Assembly (NCBI RefSeq): GCF_004403515.1
Contig: NZ_SOHH01000027.1
Span: forward strand, 1 to 33,303
Direction of reading: 5' to 3'
From: Cryobacterium fucosi
GTDB taxonomy: Bacteria > Actinomycetota > Actinomycetes > Actinomycetales > Microbacteriaceae
DNA: 33,303 nt
In this document: in pieces, positions 17,555-26,041 of the stretch
How positions within the stretch are numbered: the first letter of the stretch is position 1
How the letters are laid out: the number at the start of each line of letters is the position of its first letter
Position numbers and translations under genes: made by a program
The notes under the pieces: model-generated
The model's input: only the letters and a program-made list of their open reading frames with translations
The model's database searches: none
Told to the model about the DNA's origin: nothing

Positions 17555-17584
17555 AGTGTACGTCACACCACGGACAGACGCCAA
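17555..17584 (-). promoter_or_regulatory. Promoter of DUF6504-dnaE2
   Basis: On the minus strand, TTGGCG (17579-17584) and TACACT (17555-17560) are 18 bp apart, a good sigma-70 type arrangement. The transcript start should fall at about 17548, at the edge of the LexA box. Confidence 0.6.
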
Positions 17585-17638
17585 CGGGAACCGTCAACTG
17601 GGCGTTGAGGGTTCCCGTCGGGTCGGCTGCTGCCCTGG

Positions 17639-18478
17639 TCAGATCCGGGCGAGGAGCTCCGTCTTCTTCAGCTCGAACTCGGCCGCCGAGACGACGCCGG
17701 CGTCGCGAAGCCGGCCCAGCTGGAGGAGATGCCCCGCGGCACCGGGCTCGATCGCGGCTGTGCCGGTCCCGGTCGGCCTCAGAGCGGGGAGGACCATCGC
17801 GGGCGGCTGCGGCTCGAGCGGCACGACGGATGCTGCGGGGGCCGCGGCATGCCCGGCCGCCTGGGAGATCCGGTCGATCCAGGCCAGGGCGATCGCCGAG
17901 ACGATGAAGACCATGTGGATGATGACCTGCCAGAGCACGCCGTCCCAGGTGTAGGTCTCGCCCGTGATGGATTCCTGCCCCTGGGTCGAGGTCGAGCCGC
18001 GGGCGGCGAGGTCGCCGACCTCGATGAAGGTCTTCAGCAGATGGATCGAGGAGATTCCGACGATGGCCATGGCGAGCTTGACCTTGAGCACGTTGGCGTT
18101 GACATGGGAGAGCCACTCCGGCTGGTCGGGGTGGCCGTCGATGTGGATCTTGGACACGAACGTCTCATAGCCGCCGATGATGACCATGATCAGGAGATTC
18201 GCGATCATGACCACGTCGATCAGGCCGAGCACGCCGAGCATGATCTTGGCTTCCTCGATGACGATGCCATCGGGTCCCGGGTGGGTGAACCCGTGCAGGA
18301 CTTCCTCGCCGAGGTGGCCGAGTTCGACCATGAAGACGACGACGTAGATCACCTGAGCGACGATGAGGCCGATGTACAAGGGGGCTTGAAGCCAGCGGCT
18401 GAAGAAGATCATCAGCCCGACGCTTCTGACCCACTGGGATTGTTGGCGGAAAGGAGGTTGGCTGGAGGTTTCAGTCAC
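17639..18478 (-). CDS. YqhA-family (UPF0114/TIGR00645) membrane protein with C-terminal SHOCT domain
   Basis: This 279-residue protein has an N-terminal YqhA-like part with about four membrane helices: QAPLYIGLIVAQVIYVVVFM, then IMLGVLGLIDVVMIANLLIMVIIGGY, a segment at LKVKLAMAIVGISSIHLL, and VLWQVIIHMVFIVSAIALAW. A Pro/Ala linker follows, then a SHOCT motif (residues about 250-279, beginning LLQLGRLRDAGVVSAAEF). YqhA has no firmly known role; SHOCT is a short oligomerisation-type tail common in bacterial membrane proteins. E. coli YqhA (about 165 residues) lacks the tail. The GTG start at 18478 is supported by TAAGGT, 6 nt upstream, which would give a leaderless mRNA; AAGG in the same place could also serve as a Shine-Dalgarno site. 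Confidence 0.85.
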   Translation of the reverse strand: MTETSSQPPFRQQSQWVRSVGLMIFFSRWLQAPLYIGLIVAQVIYVVVFMVELGHLGEEVLHGFTHPGPDGIVIEEAKIMLGVLGLIDVVMIANLLIMVIIGGYETFVSKIHIDGHPDQPEWLSHVNANVLKVKLAMAIVGISSIHLLKTFIEVGDLAARGSTSTQGQESITGETYTWDGVLWQVIIHMVFIVSAIALAWIDRISQAAGHAAAPAASVVPLEPQPPAMVLPALRPTGTGTAAIEPGAAGHLLQLGRLRDAGVVSAAEFELKKTELLARI

Positions 18479-18484
18479 CGGTCA

Positions 18485-18490
18485 ACCTTA
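18485..18490 (-). promoter_or_regulatory. -10 hexamer of a likely leaderless yqhA-like gene
   Basis: TAAGGT on the minus strand is separated by TGACCG (6 nt) from GTG 18478. Confidence 0.4.
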
Positions 18491-18573
18491 GGGATGCGGG
18501 GATGGGAGCCTCCTGAACGGGGACGCCCCCACCGCCGGATTCGCGGTTCGTTGCCCTCGTGGCGGCCTTTTGG

Positions 18574-18607
18574 GAAGCGGGCGCACGGTCTAGCCTGCGC
18601 CCGCTTC
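18574..18607. repeat. 12-bp perfect inverted repeat (stem-loop)
   Basis: GAAGCGGGCGCA (18574-18585) and TGCGCCCGCTTC (18596-18607) enclose a 10-nt loop. Imperfect pairing extends outward (CCTTTTGG against TCAAAGG). It lies in the gene-poor stretch 18479-18816, in front of the azlC remnant. Confidence 0.75.
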
Positions 18608-18628
18608 TCAAAGGTGCGCCGAGAGTGG

Positions 18629-18664
18629 TGAGCACGCGCGGAGGGAGCGAGCCGCGCGTGCTCA
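18629..18664. repeat. 13-bp perfect inverted repeat (stem-loop)
   Basis: TGAGCACGCGCGG (18629-18641) and CCGCGCGTGCTCA (18652-18664) enclose a 10-nt loop, 21 bp after the previous stem-loop. The pair looks like a compound palindromic element. The rest of 18665-18816 shows no gene that I can support. Confidence 0.75.
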
Positions 18665-18816
18665 AGCGCCCGCCGGACGCCCGCGGATGCGACGGGAGAG
18701 CTCCGCGGCGAGGCCGGCCCGGCCGCGCCGGAGACGGCCGAGGGGTGAGGGCAACGTCGGTCGGATGCTCCGGGTGCCACGTTGAGGCGGCATCCGGTGA
18801 CGAAACGGGTGGGAGC

Positions 18817-18957
18817 GTCATCATCCTCGTCCGCCTTCTCGTCAGTGCCCGCCTCGCCGCAGCCCAGGTGACTATCGACGAGTCCCTCGCCACGAGCACC
18901 GGGCAATTCGACCCGACCGAGCAGAAGCGCGGCTTTTGGGTTGCCGGGGTCGGCGTC
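18817..18957 (+). pseudogene. azlC: azlC remnant (branched-chain amino acid exporter large subunit)
   Basis: One frame reads VIILVRLLVSARLAAAQVTI and then DESLATSTGQ, EQKRGFWVAGVGV. This matches, from memory, the middle of actinobacterial AzlC (the AQ-T-DES and GFW-GVGV blocks). The N-terminal membrane part and the C-terminal part are missing; after GVGV the frame runs into unrelated sequence. AzlC is normally about 230 residues. It is followed 115 bp later by an azlD-like ORF, the usual partner. No function is expected. Confidence 0.6.
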
Positions 18958-19072
18958 ACCGACGCGGCCCCGAGGGCGAGGGGCTGGAGCCCGACATAGA
19001 CCCGTATCCTGCCCCGGATGCCCCGGACACCCCTGGTCGGCCGCCGGGCGGCGCGGGAACGGCGGGTGCCTC

Positions 19073-19300
19073 ATGAGCCTGTGGTTCTGGATCCGGGTGG
19101 CCGGCACCCTCACGATCGGACTCCTGGCCTCCCTGACGGTGGCCAACACCGTGGCGACCGGCCAGGTCCTGAGCCTCGATTCCCGGGTGGGGGCGCTCAT
19201 CGTCGCGGCCATCGCCCTCCGGCTGAAAGCGCCGTTCCTGGTGGTGGTGATCGCGGGTGCGGCCGCGGCGGCCGGGCTCCGACTCCTGGGGCTGCCCTAG
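19073..19300 (+). CDS. azlD: AzlD-like membrane protein, shortened
   Basis: This 75-residue ORF has two hydrophobic segments (TLTIGLLASLTVANTVATG and APFLVVVIAGAAAAAGLRLL) joined by LSLDSRVGALIVAAIALRL, the typical end of AzlD. AzlD is usually about 100-110 residues. The first residues MSLWFWI look like an AzlD start but join directly to RVAGTLTIGLL, as if about 30 residues with the first membrane helix were deleted in frame. No clear Shine-Dalgarno site is present. With azlC in ruins it is probably a non-functional remnant, although the reading frame is open. Confidence 0.55.
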   Translation: MSLWFWIRVAGTLTIGLLASLTVANTVATGQVLSLDSRVGALIVAAIALRLKAPFLVVVIAGAAAAAGLRLLGLP

Positions 19301-19386
19301 ACGCTCCGCGGCGCTTCCGGCCTGGCTGACCAGCGACGACGGATGCCCCGGTGAGGCTCCCAGCACTCGCCGTGGTGCGGCCCTTG

Positions 19387-19392
19387 TAGAAT
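19387..19392 (+). promoter_or_regulatory. Possible -10 of the ABC-F gene
   Basis: TAGAAT lies 78 bp before the ABC-F start in the 170-bp gap 19301-19470. No convincing -35 is visible. The rest of the gap shows no other structure. Confidence 0.3.
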
Positions 19393-19470
19393 CGTCGATG
19401 GCCCTGTGCCGCCAGGGACACCGCACCGGAGTCCCACGGGTGCCCCTGAATCACCCCTCGAGAGGCAGCA

Positions 19471-21066
<1,596 letters not shown>

Positions 21067-21170
21067 TCCGGCGACGGGCCGCAGGTGCCCTCTGCGATGT
21101 GAGTCGCAGGATCTGCCCGCAGAAGGCTCCGGCCGGACGGTACGTCCTGACCTGGTGAACCACCGGGGTT

Positions 21171-21215
21171 GGTCTCGACGGGCTCGACCACCTGGTCTCG
21201 ACGGGCTCGACCACC
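21171..21215. repeat. Two copies of the 22-bp CTCGAC-rich repeat
   Basis: Two exact copies (21171-21192 and 21194-21215) of the core found in the 59-241 array are separated by a single T. They sit between the ABC-F gene and the convergent TIGR03086-family gene. Confidence 0.92.
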
Positions 21216-21225
21216 GGGCGCGGTA

Positions 21226-21786
21226 CTAGACCCGTGCGTCGCGCCCGGTCAGGGCGAGCAGCCGCGACTGCAGAGGCGCGTCTTCGGCGATCGGCACGGG
21301 GGAGGCGAAGAGGCCGCTGGCCTCCAGCGTGTCCCGCTGCGGTTCGAAGACCGTCCAGACCGCCTCGACAAGTTCCCCGTCCAGCGTGTCGTCCGCGGCC
21401 GTGGCGCGCGCCAGGTCCCAGGCGTGGATGGTGACCTCGGAAACCTGCTCCCTGAGGTAGTCGAGGGCGGTCACGGTGTCGTAGGACAGCGACACCGGGG
21501 CATCCGGCGGCGTCGCCCGCCACGCGGCGGTCGCGGCCTCTGAGTAGGTGTGCCATTCGGCGGCCAGGTCAGCGCCCAGCGGCGCGAGCGCGCGCCTCGC
21601 TTCGAGCGGGGAGAGCCCGCTGAGCAGGGGCGGAACCCACTGCTGCTCGAGGACCACGTGGCGCACGAGATCCCGCACAGTCCACTCGGCGTCGGGCGTT
21701 GCCCGGTCCCATTCGGTGATCCGGTCCAGCCGAGCGGTGAACTCGTCGTGGGCCAATTCCTGCAGCGCAATCCAATCGTGCGTCAT
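21226..21786 (-). CDS. TIGR03086-like (mycothiol-dependent isomerase/DinB-fold) protein
   Basis: This 186-residue protein resembles the actinobacterial MDMPI N-terminal/DinB-like four-helix fold, which often binds a metal and may use mycothiol as a cofactor. Visible family features are the early TPDAEWTVRDLVRHVVLEQ with its conserved W and the first His, and YLREQVSEVTIHAWDLARAT, where the second His-x-W-D block is typical. The specific reaction is unknown. AAAGGAG lies upstream of ATG 21786 on the minus strand, which fixes the start; the frame is open further upstream without similarity. It is divergent from dinB. Confidence 0.75.
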   Translation of the reverse strand: MTHDWIALQELAHDEFTARLDRITEWDRATPDAEWTVRDLVRHVVLEQQWVPPLLSGLSPLEARRALAPLGADLAAEWHTYSEAATAAWRATPPDAPVSLSYDTVTALDYLREQVSEVTIHAWDLARATAADDTLDGELVEAVWTVFEPQRDTLEASGLFASPVPIAEDAPLQSRLLALTGRDARV

Positions 21787-21893
21787 GGGTGCTCCTTTCG
21801 TTGTCGGGTGCAACGGTGTCCGGCACGCTCGCATTCCGCACGAAGTGATTCGATGGCGGGAATCCGGTGGCGCGCGAGGTCCTCCGGGTGGGT

Positions 21894-21899
21894 TAGGGT
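21894..21899 (+). promoter_or_regulatory. -10 hexamer of a likely leaderless dinB promoter
   Basis: TAGGGT has a 6-nt gap (CGCTCC) to ATG 21906. No LexA box was seen between 21787 and 21905. Confidence 0.45.
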
Positions 21900-21905
21900 C
21901 GCTCC

Positions 21906-23126
21906 ATGAGCAGGCAGGACGGAAGCGACCGCACGGTCTCGGCGGCATCCGTCGACGACAGCGCCGCGACCCTGCTCCACGTCGACCTGGACGCGTTCTT
22001 CGCCTCCGTTGAGCTGCTCGACCACCCTGAACTCGTCGACAAACCCGTGATCGTCGGGCACCGCTCCGGCCGTTCCGTCGTCACCGCGGCGAACTACGTC
22101 GCCCGGCGTTACGGGGTCAACTCCGCCATGCCGATGGCGCTCGCGTTGCGCCGCTGCCCCTCGGCGGTGGTGCTCGAGCCCCACATGAGCCGGTACAAGC
22201 ACTTCTCCGACCGGGTGATGGGCATCTTCGGCGACATCACGCCGCTCGTCGAACAACTCGGCATCGACGAGGCGTTCCTCGACGTCGCCGGGGCCAGGCG
22301 GCTGCACGGCTCGCCGGCAGTGATCGGCGCGCTGATCCGGCGCACCGTGGAGGCCGAGACGGGGCTCACCTGCTCGGTCGGCGCGGCATCGACCAAGTTC
22401 GTCGCCAAGATGGCATCGGGCCGGGCCAAACCCAACGGGCTGCTCGTGATCCCCGCGGAGAAGACCCTCGCCTTCCTGCATCCGCTTCCCGTCGGCGCTC
22501 TGTGGGGGGTCGGCCAGACGACCGAGGCCTCACTGCTGCGGCTCGGCCTGCGGCAGATCGGCGACGTGGCCCGCACCCCGCTTGCTGTGCTGCAGAAGGC
22601 TGTGGGGGAGGCGTCGGGGCGCAAACTGCACGACCTGGCCTGGGGGAGGGACCCGCGCGCGGTCACCATTGAGCGCGAGGAGAAGAGCGTCGGCCACGAG
22701 GTCACCTTCGAACACGACATCACGGATGTCGCCCGCCTCCGAAGCGAGTTGCTGCGACAGTCCGACGCAGTGGCGGCCCGGCTTCGCGGTGCCGGACTCG
22801 TCGGCCGGTGCGTCGTGTTGAAACTGCGCTACGCCGACTTCAGCACGGTGACACGGTCGCGCACGCTCGCGGAGGCCACCGACGTCGGCCGGAGGATCTA
22901 CGAGGAGGCCGCAACCAGCTTCGACACGCTCGCGGCCTCCGGCATCCGGGTGCGCCTGATCGGGGTGCGGGTGGAGCAGCTGGGCGACGGGCAGGGCCAG
23001 GGCCTCGGCCTGTGGGACCCGGACGACGACTGGCGCGGAGCCGAGCGGGCCGTTGACACGGTCACCGCCAGGTTCGGACGTGGCACGGTGCGCCCGGCCT
23101 CTTTGCTCAAACCGGACAAGGGGTAG
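21906..23126 (+). CDS. dinB: DNA polymerase IV (Y family)
   Basis: This 406-residue translesion polymerase has the catalytic residues in HVDLDAFFASVE (Asp at about 27) and GIDEAFLDV (Asp121-Glu122), followed by the thumb helix-hairpin-helix region (LWGVGQTTEASLLRLGLRQI) and a little-finger domain (VGHEVTFEHDI). The intact catalytic carboxylates separate it from ImuB, which lacks them. It should extend from damaged or mismatched primers. No Shine-Dalgarno site is visible; a -10-like TAGGGT 6 nt before the ATG suggests a leaderless mRNA. It has no visible SOS box, unlike the DUF6504-dnaE2 operon in the same window. A GerW-like gene follows 9 nt after its stop. Confidence 0.94.
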   Translation: MSRQDGSDRTVSAASVDDSAATLLHVDLDAFFASVELLDHPELVDKPVIVGHRSGRSVVTAANYVARRYGVNSAMPMALALRRCPSAVVLEPHMSRYKHFSDRVMGIFGDITPLVEQLGIDEAFLDVAGARRLHGSPAVIGALIRRTVEAETGLTCSVGAASTKFVAKMASGRAKPNGLLVIPAEKTLAFLHPLPVGALWGVGQTTEASLLRLGLRQIGDVARTPLAVLQKAVGEASGRKLHDLAWGRDPRAVTIEREEKSVGHEVTFEHDITDVARLRSELLRQSDAVAARLRGAGLVGRCVVLKLRYADFSTVTRSRTLAEATDVGRRIYEEAATSFDTLAASGIRVRLIGVRVEQLGDGQGQGLGLWDPDDDWRGAERAVDTVTARFGRGTVRPASLLKPDKG

Positions 23127-23129
23127 CCT
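23124..23129 (+). promoter_or_regulatory. -10 hexamer of a possible leaderless promoter
   Basis: TAGCCT overlaps the dinB stop codon (TAG 23124-23126) and lies 6 nt before ATG 23136 of the GerW-like gene. GAGAG in the gap could instead be a weak ribosome site. Confidence 0.35.
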
Positions 23130-23135
23130 GAGAGC

Positions 23136-23468
23136 ATGACTAGCCTGCCAGAGAAGCTCGCAGAAATATCCCGTTCCGCCGGTGTGAAGACCGCCTACGG
23201 CGATCCCGTCCAGGTAGACGGCATCAGTCTGGTGCCCGTCGCCCTCGTCTACTACGGCTTCGGCGGCGGCGAGGGCGATTCGGCCGAAAGCGGCAAGGGC
23301 AGCGGAGGAGGCGGCGGCGGAATGTCGCTGCCGATCGGCGCCTACGTGAAGTCGGGCGGTTCGCTGCGATTCGAGCCGAATGTCATCTCGTTGCTCGCCG
23401 TCGGCATCCCGTTCGTCTGGGTGGCCGGCAAGGCGATCGCCCGCGTCATCCGTGCACTGAAGCGCTGA
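23136..23468 (+). CDS. GerW/YtfJ-like glycine-rich protein
   Basis: This 110-residue protein has an N-terminal part VKTAYGDPVQVDGISLVPVA followed by YYGFGGGEGDS and a Gly-rich loop (about residues 44-62, GGGGGG), then a conserved beta segment and a hydrophobic C-terminal stretch (VISLLAVGIPFVWVAGKAIA). This layout matches the Spore_YtfJ/GerW family, which also occurs in non-sporulating actinobacteria with no known role. It begins 9 bp after dinB and is likely transcribed with it at least in part. Its 3' end is embedded in a short tandem repeat that continues past the stop. Confidence 0.65.
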   Translation: MTSLPEKLAEISRSAGVKTAYGDPVQVDGISLVPVALVYYGFGGGEGDSAESGKGSGGGGGGMSLPIGAYVKSGGSLRFEPNVISLLAVGIPFVWVAGKAIARVIRALKR

Positions 23469-23501
23469 GGCACTGAAGCGCTGAGGCGCTGAAGCACTGA
23501 G
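23454..23501 (+). repeat. 16-bp tandem repeat spanning a stop codon
   Basis: GCACTGAAGCGCTGAG occurs at 23454-23469 and again at 23470-23485; a variant with the two halves changed follows at 23486-23501. The first copy encodes the last residues ALKR and the TGA stop of the GerW-like gene, so the 3' end of the gene was duplicated after its stop. Confidence 0.85.
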
Positions 23502-23527
23502 AACCTGAAGCGCCGGGGCCGCGCGGC

Positions 23528-24874
23528 TCAGTCGGCGAAGACGTCGGGGACCCCATCGCGGTCCCCGTCGAGCCGTTCCTTCGCTTCGACCAGCCGGTAG
23601 GCCCGGTTTCGCGCGCGGAGCACGACGGTCGCGAGCAGGGCAGCGAGGAAGGACCCGGTCAGGATGGCCACCTTGGCGTGGTCGTCCAGCACCGTGCCGT
23701 GGCCGAACCCGAGCTCGCTGATCAGCAACGACACCGTGAACCCAACGCCGGCGAGCATCGCCACCCCGATGACGTCGACCCAGGCCAGGTCAGGGTCGAG
23801 GGTTGCCCTCGTGGTCCTGGTGACCAGCCAGGTGGCGAAGAGGATGCCCACCGGCTTCCCGACGACGAGGGCGACGACGATGCCGATGGCGATCGGGTCG
23901 GTCAGGGCCTTCGTGAGCCCTTCGGTGCCGCCGATACTCACCCCGGCGGAGAAGAACGCGAACACGGGCACGGCGAAACCAGCCGAGAGGGGGCGGATGC
24001 GGTGCTCGAGCGTCTGGGCGAGGCCGGGGCCGGCGTCGGGGCCGCCGCCCTTCCGGCTGCGCAGCACCGGCACGGCGAAGCCGAGCAGCACGCCGGCGAC
24101 CGTCGCATGGATTCCGGAGCCGTGCACCAGGGCCCAGACGAGCAACCCGATCGGCAGCAGGATGAGCCAGCCGGCCCAGGTCCTCGTGCCGAAGAAGTTC
24201 GAGTGCTTGTGGGTGAGGTAGGCGAAGAGGGCGAGCGGCACGACGGCGAGGAGGAGCATCAGCGGCTGGATGTCGCTGGAGTAGAAGAACGCGATGATGC
24301 CGATGGCGAGGAGATCGTCGACCACGGCCAGCGTCAGAAGGAAGATGCGGAGCGCGCTCGGCAGGTGGGAGCCGATCACGGCCAGCACGGCGACGGCGAA
24401 GGCGATGTCGGTGGCGGTCGGAACGGCCCAGCCGCGGAGCGCGTCCGGTCCGCCACCGATGTTGATGGCCACGAAGAACAGGGCCGGGGTGATGACACCG
24501 CCGATCGCGGCCGCCACGGGGACGACGGCACGGTTGAACGTGCGCAGGTCGCCGGCGACGAATTCGCGTTTCAGCTCGAGTCCGGCGATGAAGAAGAAGA
24601 TGGCCAGCAGCCCGTCGGCGGCCCAGGCGCCGAGGCTGAGCTTCAGGTTCAGGGGCTCGAACCCGACCTCGAAGTCGCGTAGCGAGAAGTAGAAGTCGGC
24701 GGCCGGCGTGTTGGCGAGGACGAGCGCGACCACGGTCGCCGCCAGGAGCAGGGCTCCGCCCACGGTTTCCTTGCGCAGGATCTGCGCGACGTGGAGGTAC
24801 TCCCGGTAGCTGCTCCGGCGGAAGATCAGGGAAGTGGTCTCGTCGGCGGGGGCGGACGGGGAAGCGGGGGTCAC
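23528..24874 (-). CDS. nhaA: Na+/H+ antiporter NhaA
   Basis: This 448-residue inner-membrane antiporter has about 12 helices. It has the family blocks [18 protein letters not shown] and [17 protein letters not shown], and the key Asp pair in [11 protein letters not shown] (Asp186-Asp187) which carries Na+ and H+. It should export Na+ (or Li+) in exchange for protons and help with salt and pH balance. The GTG start at 24874 has AGAGGA about 6 nt upstream. It is longer than E. coli NhaA (388) because of N- and C-terminal extensions. The C-terminus ends [14 protein letters not shown], a DxDxDGxxD loop of the calcium-binding type. It is monocistronic by appearance. Confidence 0.95.
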   Translation of the reverse strand: MTPASPSAPADETTSLIFRRSSYREYLHVAQILRKETVGGALLLAATVVALVLANTPAADFYFSLRDFEVGFEPLNLKLSLGAWAADGLLAIFFFIAGLELKREFVAGDLRTFNRAVVPVAAAIGGVITPALFFVAINIGGGPDALRGWAVPTATDIAFAVAVLAVIGSHLPSALRIFLLTLAVVDDLLAIGIIAFFYSSDIQPLMLLLAVVPLALFAYLTHKHSNFFGTRTWAGWLILLPIGLLVWALVHGSGIHATVAGVLLGFAVPVLRSRKGGGPDAGPGLAQTLEHRIRPLSAGFAVPVFAFFSAGVSIGGTEGLTKALTDPIAIGIVVALVVGKPVGILFATWLVTRTTRATLDPDLAWVDVIGVAMLAGVGFTVSLLISELGFGHGTVLDDHAKVAILTGSFLAALLATVVLRARNRAYRLVEAKERLDGDRDGVPDVFAD

Positions 24875-24981
24875 GTGGAATCCTCTGGTTTTCGGTACGA
24901 CGCTAGGGCGTCGACCAGACTTCCCGACTCACCGCTTCCAGCGTACACGGGGTCGGAACTGTGACTCGGCCGGTGAATTCC

Positions 24982-25007
24982 GGCCCATTCGACCGGCCCA
25001 TTCGACC
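24982..25007. repeat. Two tandem copies of a 13-bp repeat
   Basis: GGCCCATTCGACC occurs at 24982-24994 and 24995-25007, in the intergenic region between nhaA and the small minus-strand ORF. Confidence 0.7.
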
Positions 25008-25014
25008 GGCGCGT

Positions 25015-25266
25015 TCAGCCGCGTCCGCGGCGGAGCCATGGCGGACGTAGGCGGGGCGGCAACTGCCACGGACCGCTCACCGGAAGGCCGCGGTGGATCC
25101 GGCGCCGGCGCAGGATGAATCGGCGCAGCAGCAGGATCAGCAGCGCCGCGAGCACCAGCGGCACGGCGACGCTCACCCTCGTTCGACCGGCCGAGTCGGC
25201 GGCCCGGATCCGATCGCCCCGTGAAATTCCGTCATCACGCGAGTCTAAACGGCGGTCTATACTCAT
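25015..25266 (-). CDS. Possible small membrane protein, uncertain
   Basis: This 83-residue ORF has one hydrophobic segment (VSVAVPLVLAALLILLLRRF) flanked by arginines and an Arg/Pro-rich tail. There is no Shine-Dalgarno site, and the start region overlaps the promoter of the divergent TPP riboswitch. A shorter start is possible. The function is unknown. The membrane segment supports a real protein, but the composition could also arise by chance. Confidence 0.3.
   Translation of the reverse strand: MSIDRRLDSRDDGISRGDRIRAADSAGRTRVSVAVPLVLAALLILLLRRFILRRRRIHRGLPVSGPWQLPPRLRPPWLRRGRG
25258..25263 (+). promoter_or_regulatory. -10 of the thiamine-regulated ykoEDC operon
   Basis: TATACT lies about 8 bp before the start of the riboswitch. 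No clear -35 was found. Confidence 0.5.
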
Positions 25267-25269
25267 CTA

Positions 25270-25372
25270 CGAACACGGGAGTCCGGTCAACCGGGCTGAG
25301 AGGGAGCTTCGTACAGCTTCGACCGTCGAACCTGATCTGGATCATGCCAGCGCAGGGAGGCAGATCATCTCG
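25270..25372 (+). ncRNA. TPP riboswitch (THI element)
   Basis: The conserved TPP sensor blocks are present in order: the CCGGGCTGAGAGGGAG pyrimidine-sensor region at about 25291-25306, and the pyrophosphate-sensor strand ACCTGATCTGGATCATGCC followed by AGCGCAGGGAGG at about 25330-25361. It precedes ykoE and should lower expression when thiamine pyrophosphate is abundant. An 8-bp hairpin follows and covers part of the ykoE ribosome site, so control is probably at translation initiation. Confidence 0.95.
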
Positions 25373-25376
25373 TACC

Positions 25377-25407
25377 CGTGCCCTGTTTTCTCTACGGAAA
25401 GGGCACG
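25377..25407 (+). promoter_or_regulatory. SD-sequestering hairpin of the riboswitch expression platform
   Basis: CGTGCCCT (25377-25384) pairs perfectly with AGGGCACG (25400-25407) around a 15-nt loop. The right arm includes the AGGG of the putative ykoE Shine-Dalgarno (GGAAAGGG, 25396-25403), 8 nt before the GTG start. No T-run follows, so it is not a terminator. Confidence 0.65.
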
Positions 25408-25411
25408 AACA

Positions 25412-26029
25412 GTGCACACTGAAACCACCACCCCCACCCGGCCGGTCTCACGCAAGTGGCGGGTCGTCGACATCGTCGTCGCCAGCGTCATCGGTGTGGC
25501 CAGCGGCTTGATCTTCGTGGTCTGGAACCAGGCCTACAACCCGCTCAGCGGGCTGCTCACCCCGCTCCTGCCCGGACTGCAGGCTCTCCTCGGCGGCGGC
25601 TGGCTGTTCGCCGGGGTCCTGGGAGGCCTGATCATCCGCAAGCCGGGGGCGGCCCTCTACACCGAGCTGCTCGCTGCCGTGGTCTCCACCCTCGTCGGCG
25701 GCACCGCCTGGGGCGCCACAATCCTGATCTCCGGGTCGGTGCAGGGACTCGGCGCCGAACTGGTGTTCGCGATCTTCCTCTACGCGAACTACCGCCTGCA
25801 CGTCGCCCTGCTCGCCGGCGCCGGCGCGGGCCTCGCCCTGGCGATCAACGACCTGCTGTTCTGGTATCCGGGTTCCGCGGCCCCCTTCATCACGATCTAC
25901 ACCCTCTCCGCCGTCGTCTCCGGAATCGTCATCGCGGGCCTGCTGTCATGGCTGGCCATGCGCGGTCTGGCCCGCACGGGGGCGCTGTCGCGCTTCGCCG
26001 CCGGCCGGGCGGTTCGCGTCTCGAACTAG
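25412..26029 (+). CDS. ykoE: Thiamine-precursor ECF transporter, substrate-specific component YkoE
   Basis: This 205-residue integral membrane protein is the S-component of an ECF-type transporter for hydroxymethylpyrimidine or related thiamine precursors. Five to six hydrophobic segments are visible (VDIVVASVIGVASGLIFVVW at the N-terminus; LQALLGGGWLFAGVLGGLII; TAWGATILISGSVQGLGAEL; ending in a VSGIVIAGLLSWL helix). The GTG at 25412 is preceded by GGAAAGGG at 25396-25403, itself covered by a hairpin of the riboswitch. ykoD follows after 12 bp. The open frame upstream runs through the riboswitch and is not coding. Confidence 0.92.
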   Translation: MHTETTTPTRPVSRKWRVVDIVVASVIGVASGLIFVVWNQAYNPLSGLLTPLLPGLQALLGGGWLFAGVLGGLIIRKPGAALYTELLAAVVSTLVGGTAWGATILISGSVQGLGAELVFAIFLYANYRLHVALLAGAGAGLALAINDLLFWYPGSAAPFITIYTLSAVVSGIVIAGLLSWLAMRGLARTGALSRFAAGRAVRVSN

Positions 26030-26041
26030 GGCGCCGACACC

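Noticed and set aside
18475-19212. Minus-strand frame of 245 codons over the hairpin region
   Set aside because: It crosses the palindromes and the azlCD remnants and shows Arg/Pro-rich sequence with no family features.
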